Source: Bacillota bacterium (GTDB lineage Bacteria > Bacillota > Clostridia > Christensenellales > UMGS416). From it: DNA of 15,135 nt. The position numbers were made by a program, and so were the translations under genes. Below the pieces are notes generated by a model that did not search any database, was not told the origin of the DNA, and was given only the letters and a program-made list of their open reading frames with translations. Shown here piece by piece: positions 12,194 to 15,135 of the stretch. Location of the stretch: NCBI GenBank assembly GCA_023409755.1, contig JAEYRA010000089.1:1-15135 (forward strand), written 5' to 3'. Every line of letters starts with the position of its first letter. Position 1 is the first letter of the stretch.

Positions 12194-14542
12194 CTATCTC
12201 ACGATCTTTTCAAACTGGTCAAAGGCGAACTCGCCGAAGCACTTGTCACGGAAGCTGTACATGACGACGTACTCGCCGGGGTTGTCAAAGCAGCACTCGT
12301 ACGAATAACTCTGATTCTGCTCATACTGCCGGAGGCTGCCGTTGTGGTACACCCACCAGCTGCAGGCAGCCGGGTAATCGTACGCCACCTCCACGGTGAA
12401 GCGGGTTCGGTTGGCTCCCAGGGGTTCCACCTGCCTGCCGGCCACCACCGGCTGGTGCGGCGTGTGGTAGACCTTTGTGGCTTCCAGGCCCTCCGGGGTC
12501 CTCCGGAACTCGCCGAGGATGCCTTTGCACACCTCGCCAGTCTGGTTGGCCACAAAGTAGATGAGCCGGAATCCCTCGTCGCACTCATTGGTATACGCCA
12601 AGGTCTCCTCTGTGGTGTACGGCAGCTTGTGGTACTCGCCTTTCTGTGTCAGGGCATAGAGGGCGAAGCGGGTTCCCGGTTGGCCGCCGGGGTTGCGCAC
12701 CGTCACCGTGCTGCCCACGACGGAGACCGAAGCGCCCCCAAGGCGCACCGGCACGGTCGTCTCCAGCGCGATGTCGACCCCCGCCAGCGAGAGCGTGCGC
12801 CGGGCGTCGTCCAGCCCCACCGGCAGCGGGGCATCCTCCCGGCGGTGAATCTCGATGACGGTGAGAAACTCGACCTCCGCGCCCGTCTTGTGGAACTCCA
12901 GCGTGCGGGCGGGGTCGCAGGAGCCAAACCCCGTGGAGACGAAGCTGGGGCCGTCCTCCCCCTGCCGCACGGTCAGCCCGTCGGTGCCGCCAACCTGCCG
13001 CAGAATGGCGCAGTGGGCGCCGTCGCCGATGGCCAGTTCCACCTCGTCGCAGTCCGCCCGGCCCAGCGAGACATCGTTGGACAGGTTGAAGTACTGCACA
13101 AACGTGCGCTCCCGGTCGGCGTGGATCTCGTCGCGCAGCACGACGGCGTCCAACCGCCGCAGGTAGTAGACATGCCGGTAGATGGCCACGCCCTCGTAGA
13201 TCCGGGCGCTGGCCATGGCGTAGTCATAGTCCGCACCGCGCTGGAAGCGCTGGATGCGGAACCGCTCGCCGTTGCCGGCCGCGATGGAATAGTCCTCCCC
13301 GCGGATGCCGATGGTGGTGTGGGCGGGGACGGACTCCATGTAGTCCTTGTACCGGTCCCGGGGCATGTAGCCGCACATGCCCGAGTCCACGAAGATGTCA
13401 TACCCCTTGCTGTACAGGCAGATGGAAAGGTCGTCGCGGTGCTTGTGCACCCGTGTGGTATACCCGGCCTTGAGCGACAGCCACGTCGCCTGATCGTAGT
13501 CGTGCGGTCGGAAATGCTCCCGGAAGAAGACATACCCGCTGGGGAAGAGCACGGAGAGCTCCTCGGGGGGCTGCCCGTCCTGCCCCCGGGTGGCGACATA
13601 CCGCATGAGCGGGCTGTCGTAGAGGGGAATCACCGGCGCTGGCCGCTGCCTGGTGCCGTCGGCTGCCCGGGGAAAGACCGGCACACCGGTGGTGTCCCCA
13701 AAGGGGGGACGGTAGCCATCGGGTTTGAGGGCGTTGGCCGCAAAGACATACGCCTTGCCAAGGCGGGGGAGCATCACCTGCCCATAGCCATGCCCGGCGT
13801 ACTCCAGGGCGTAATAGCACCCCCAAAGCAGCGTCAACACCAGAAAGTGATACCCGAGGCTGTTTTCCTTGTGCACCCCATCGTCTGTGAAGGCATATGC
13901 CACCTGCTGCCGTAGGCGGACCACGATGCGGTCCATTTCCTCTTCCACCGTGGGGTGGTTGAGAAAGATGGCACCGATGAGCGCCGCCTTGTCCGCGAGG
14001 ATGCCGTGGTTGTGATTGATGAGGTAGTTCTCCCCCGCCAGCAGTTTGGCCAGCGAATCCTCCACCAGCCAAATGAGCTCGTCCTGGCAGCGCAGGGCGT
14101 ACCCGGCGCGCCGCGCCTCATCGTGGAGCGCGACAAGAGCTTCCAACCGCTCGGCAACGGCATGGTTGTTGTCCGCCATTCCATGGCGCTGCGGGGCGCC
14201 CGTCAGGTAGGCATGCAGGGAGAGAACAAAGTCGTCGGCCAGCTCCAGGAAGTGGACGTCCGGCTGCACACCATGGGCCCGTGCCAGCAGCCACACATGG
14301 CGCAGCCCAAACAGGTGCAGCGAATAGGTGTTGGTGTTACGGGGGATGCCCTGGCCCCAGTCGAACCGGTCCAGACGGTGCGGATTGTAGCGCTTTGCCT
14401 CCACCCCGGCATACCCCAGGGCCAACTCCCCGCCCAGGAGCATGTGAGCAAACTCCACATACTGGCTGGGAGGATAGGTTTCCGCCATTCTCTCCACAAA
14501 GCAACGGGTCTGCGCGATGCCCTCGTTCAGGGTTCTTAGCAT
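12194..14542 (-). CDS. Heparinase II/III-like polysaccharide lyase family protein
   Basis: The product is 782 aa, starting at the ATG at 14542. The N-terminal part (about 1-300) is the alpha-helical toroid of heparinase II/III or alginate-lyase relatives, with NNHAVAERL (125-133), NHNHGILAD (176-184) and DGVHKENSLGYH (221-232; Y231 is the likely catalytic tyrosine). The middle part is the beta-sandwich, with HKHRDDLSICLYSKG (366-380), IFVDSG (383-388) and HTTIGIRG (408-415). These Asn, His, Tyr and His positions are those used for beta-elimination of uronic-acid-containing glycans. Two similar beta-rich modules follow (about 624-680 and 726-775). No signal peptide is seen, so it probably acts inside the cell or in glycan assembly rather than scavenging. 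Its start overlaps the upstream glycosyltransferase gene by 7 nt, implying translational coupling. The exact substrate is unknown. Confidence 0.88.
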   Translation of the reverse strand: MLRTLNEGIAQTRCFVERMAETYPPSQYVEFAHMLLGGELALGYAGVEAKRYNPHRLDRFDWGQGIPRNTNTYSLHLFGLRHVWLLARAHGVQPDVHFLELADDFVLSLHAYLTGAPQRHGMADNNHAVAERLEALVALHDEARRAGYALRCQDELIWLVEDSLAKLLAGENYLINHNHGILADKAALIGAIFLNHPTVEEEMDRIVVRLRQQVAYAFTDDGVHKENSLGYHFLVLTLLWGCYYALEYAGHGYGQVMLPRLGKAYVFAANALKPDGYRPPFGDTTGVPVFPRAADGTRQRPAPVIPLYDSPLMRYVATRGQDGQPPEELSVLFPSGYVFFREHFRPHDYDQATWLSLKAGYTTRVHKHRDDLSICLYSKGYDIFVDSGMCGYMPRDRYKDYMESVPAHTTIGIRGEDYSIAAGNGERFRIQRFQRGADYDYAMASARIYEGVAIYRHVYYLRRLDAVVLRDEIHADRERTFVQYFNLSNDVSLGRADCDEVELAIGDGAHCAILRQVGGTDGLTVRQGEDGPSFVSTGFGSCDPARTLEFHKTGAEVEFLTVIEIHRREDAPLPVGLDDARRTLSLAGVDIALETTVPVRLGGASVSVVGSTVTVRNPGGQPGTRFALYALTQKGEYHKLPYTTEETLAYTNECDEGFRLIYFVANQTGEVCKGILGEFRRTPEGLEATKVYHTPHQPVVAGRQVEPLGANRTRFTVEVAYDYPAACSWWVYHNGSLRQYEQNQSYSYECCFDNPGEYVVMYSFRDKCFGEFAFDQFEKIVR

Positions 14543-15135
14543 GGGTCTGTTCCCTTGTGCAGCCCGGCCACAAAACTGTCGTCCATCGCAGCAATCTTGA
14601 TTAAAGACTCCTGCTCCTCCCGGCTGAGAATCGTCCCCTCGTTGACCTGGGCGATGATCCTGGCGCCGCTGGCGAGATAATCGGCATACTTCGAGGGCAG
14701 ATAGGGGTTGGGCTGGCCGGTGAAGTCGATGTCGTTGAGGTAGAGGTAATCCATGCGGGAGGCGATGTTGAGGAAGGACAGGTGATCGACGACCAGGTTG
14801 ACCCGGACGCGGTCGCCGGCCAACTCCTGCAGGGCATCGGGGTTGGGCACAAACAGGTGCAGCACCACGGCGGGGTTGTCCAGCAGCCGCAGCATGTCGG
14901 AGTGTTTCCGGTTGGCGTAGAAGGAACCGAAGTACCCAATGTTGATTTTATTGGGATCCAGGTTATAGTGCGCGTCGACGATTTGACTGAACTGCCGGTC
15001 CAGAATCGGGTGGTGCAGAATGAGGCTGTGCCGGCGGGCCCGTTCGTTCCAGGTCTTGTCCTCGGCATGGGCCAGCATGTACTCCCGCTGGTTCTCATTG
15101 GTGAACACGATGACGTCGGCCAGGCGATAGACCGT
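14536..15135 (-). CDS. Glycosyltransferase, C-terminal part (start outside the window)
   Basis: The frame is open to the right edge (199 residues visible) and ends at TAA 14536-14538. Visible features fit a GT-B type glycosyltransferase of the GT4-like group: DVIVFTNENQREYM near the start, a new strand NIGYFGSFYANRKHSD in the middle, and PYLPSKYADYLASGARIIAQ, corresponding to the sugar-nucleotide binding region of this fold. It would transfer a sugar from an activated donor during assembly of a surface polysaccharide. The ATGCTAA overlap with the lyase gene makes the two an operon. A GTG at 15108 is an internal codon, not a start, because the same frame continues with family-like sequence upstream. 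Confidence 0.8.
   Translation of the reverse strand, partial: TVYRLADVIVFTNENQREYMLAHAEDKTWNERARRHSLILHHPILDRQFSQIVDAHYNLDPNKINIGYFGSFYANRKHSDMLRLLDNPAVVLHLFVPNPDALQELAGDRVRVNLVVDHLSFLNIASRMDYLYLNDIDFTGQPNPYLPSKYADYLASGARIIAQVNEGTILSREEQESLIKIAAMDDSFVAGLHKGTDPC

Noticed and set aside
11969..13915. 648-codon plus-strand open frame opposite the lyase gene
   Set aside because: It is antisense to the heparinase-like motifs and crosses the promoter side of the AT-rich gene. No RBS or recognisable domain was seen.

Overview
The window is GC-rich DNA, apart from one AT-rich patch near 11.67-12.0 kb. It probably comes from an anaerobic bacterium. Start sites carry strong AGGAGG-type ribosome binding sites. 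One promoter is a perfect TTGACA-17-TATAAT, and the central gene is an oxygen-sensitive [FeFe] hydrogenase joined to a flavin/NAD(P)H module. This fits a high-GC member of the Clostridia sensu lato (Bacillota), but other anaerobes, including deltaproteobacteria, cannot be excluded. There are no rRNA or tRNA genes, transposase genes or CRISPR array.

Layout. (1) 1-3533, minus strand: a very large cytoplasmic signalling protein with six PAS-like domains, a GGDEF domain and an HD-GYP domain, running off the left edge. (2) 3683-5085, minus strand: an rtcB RNA ligase gene. Its leader has a consensus-like promoter, a 27-codon ORF with a strong RBS and a perfect 12-bp hairpin, which looks like an attenuation-type leader. 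(3) 5090-5973: no convincing protein gene. It holds hairpin-rich repeats, including two three-way-junction (cloverleaf-like) units that keep the same geometry with different paired sequences, and a tandem repeat of about 78 bp. (4) 5974-6768, minus strand: a xylose-isomerase-like TIM-barrel protein that appears to have lost all four usual metal ligands. (5) 7010-10474, plus strand, divergent from (4): a single-chain fusion of a [2Fe-2S] ferredoxin domain, a GltD-like FAD/NAD(P)H oxidoreductase, several [4Fe-4S] clusters, a complete [FeFe] hydrogenase H-cluster domain and a C-terminal thioredoxin-like domain. (6) 10475-11660: a second repeat-rich stretch without genes. It includes an inverted copy of the 5.2-5.6 kb repeat, further direct copies, and a 114-bp tandem repeat. 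(7) 11667-12002, minus strand: a small AT-rich ORF, probably acquired, lying between two repeat fragments. (8) 12194-15135, minus strand: a heparinase II/III-like polysaccharide lyase gene overlapping by 7 nt the end of a glycosyltransferase gene that runs off the right edge, part of a surface-polysaccharide cluster.

The genes form several independent units rather than one pathway: c-di-GMP signalling, RNA repair or tRNA splicing, hydrogen/NAD(P)H metabolism, and glycan synthesis or modification. The most unusual items are the one-polypeptide NAD(P)H-linked hydrogenase, the metal-ligand-less TIM barrel beside it, the covarying cloverleaf repeats bracketing both, and the putative leader peptide and hairpin ahead of rtcB. 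All calls come from reading the sequence. No database search or folding calculation was run.
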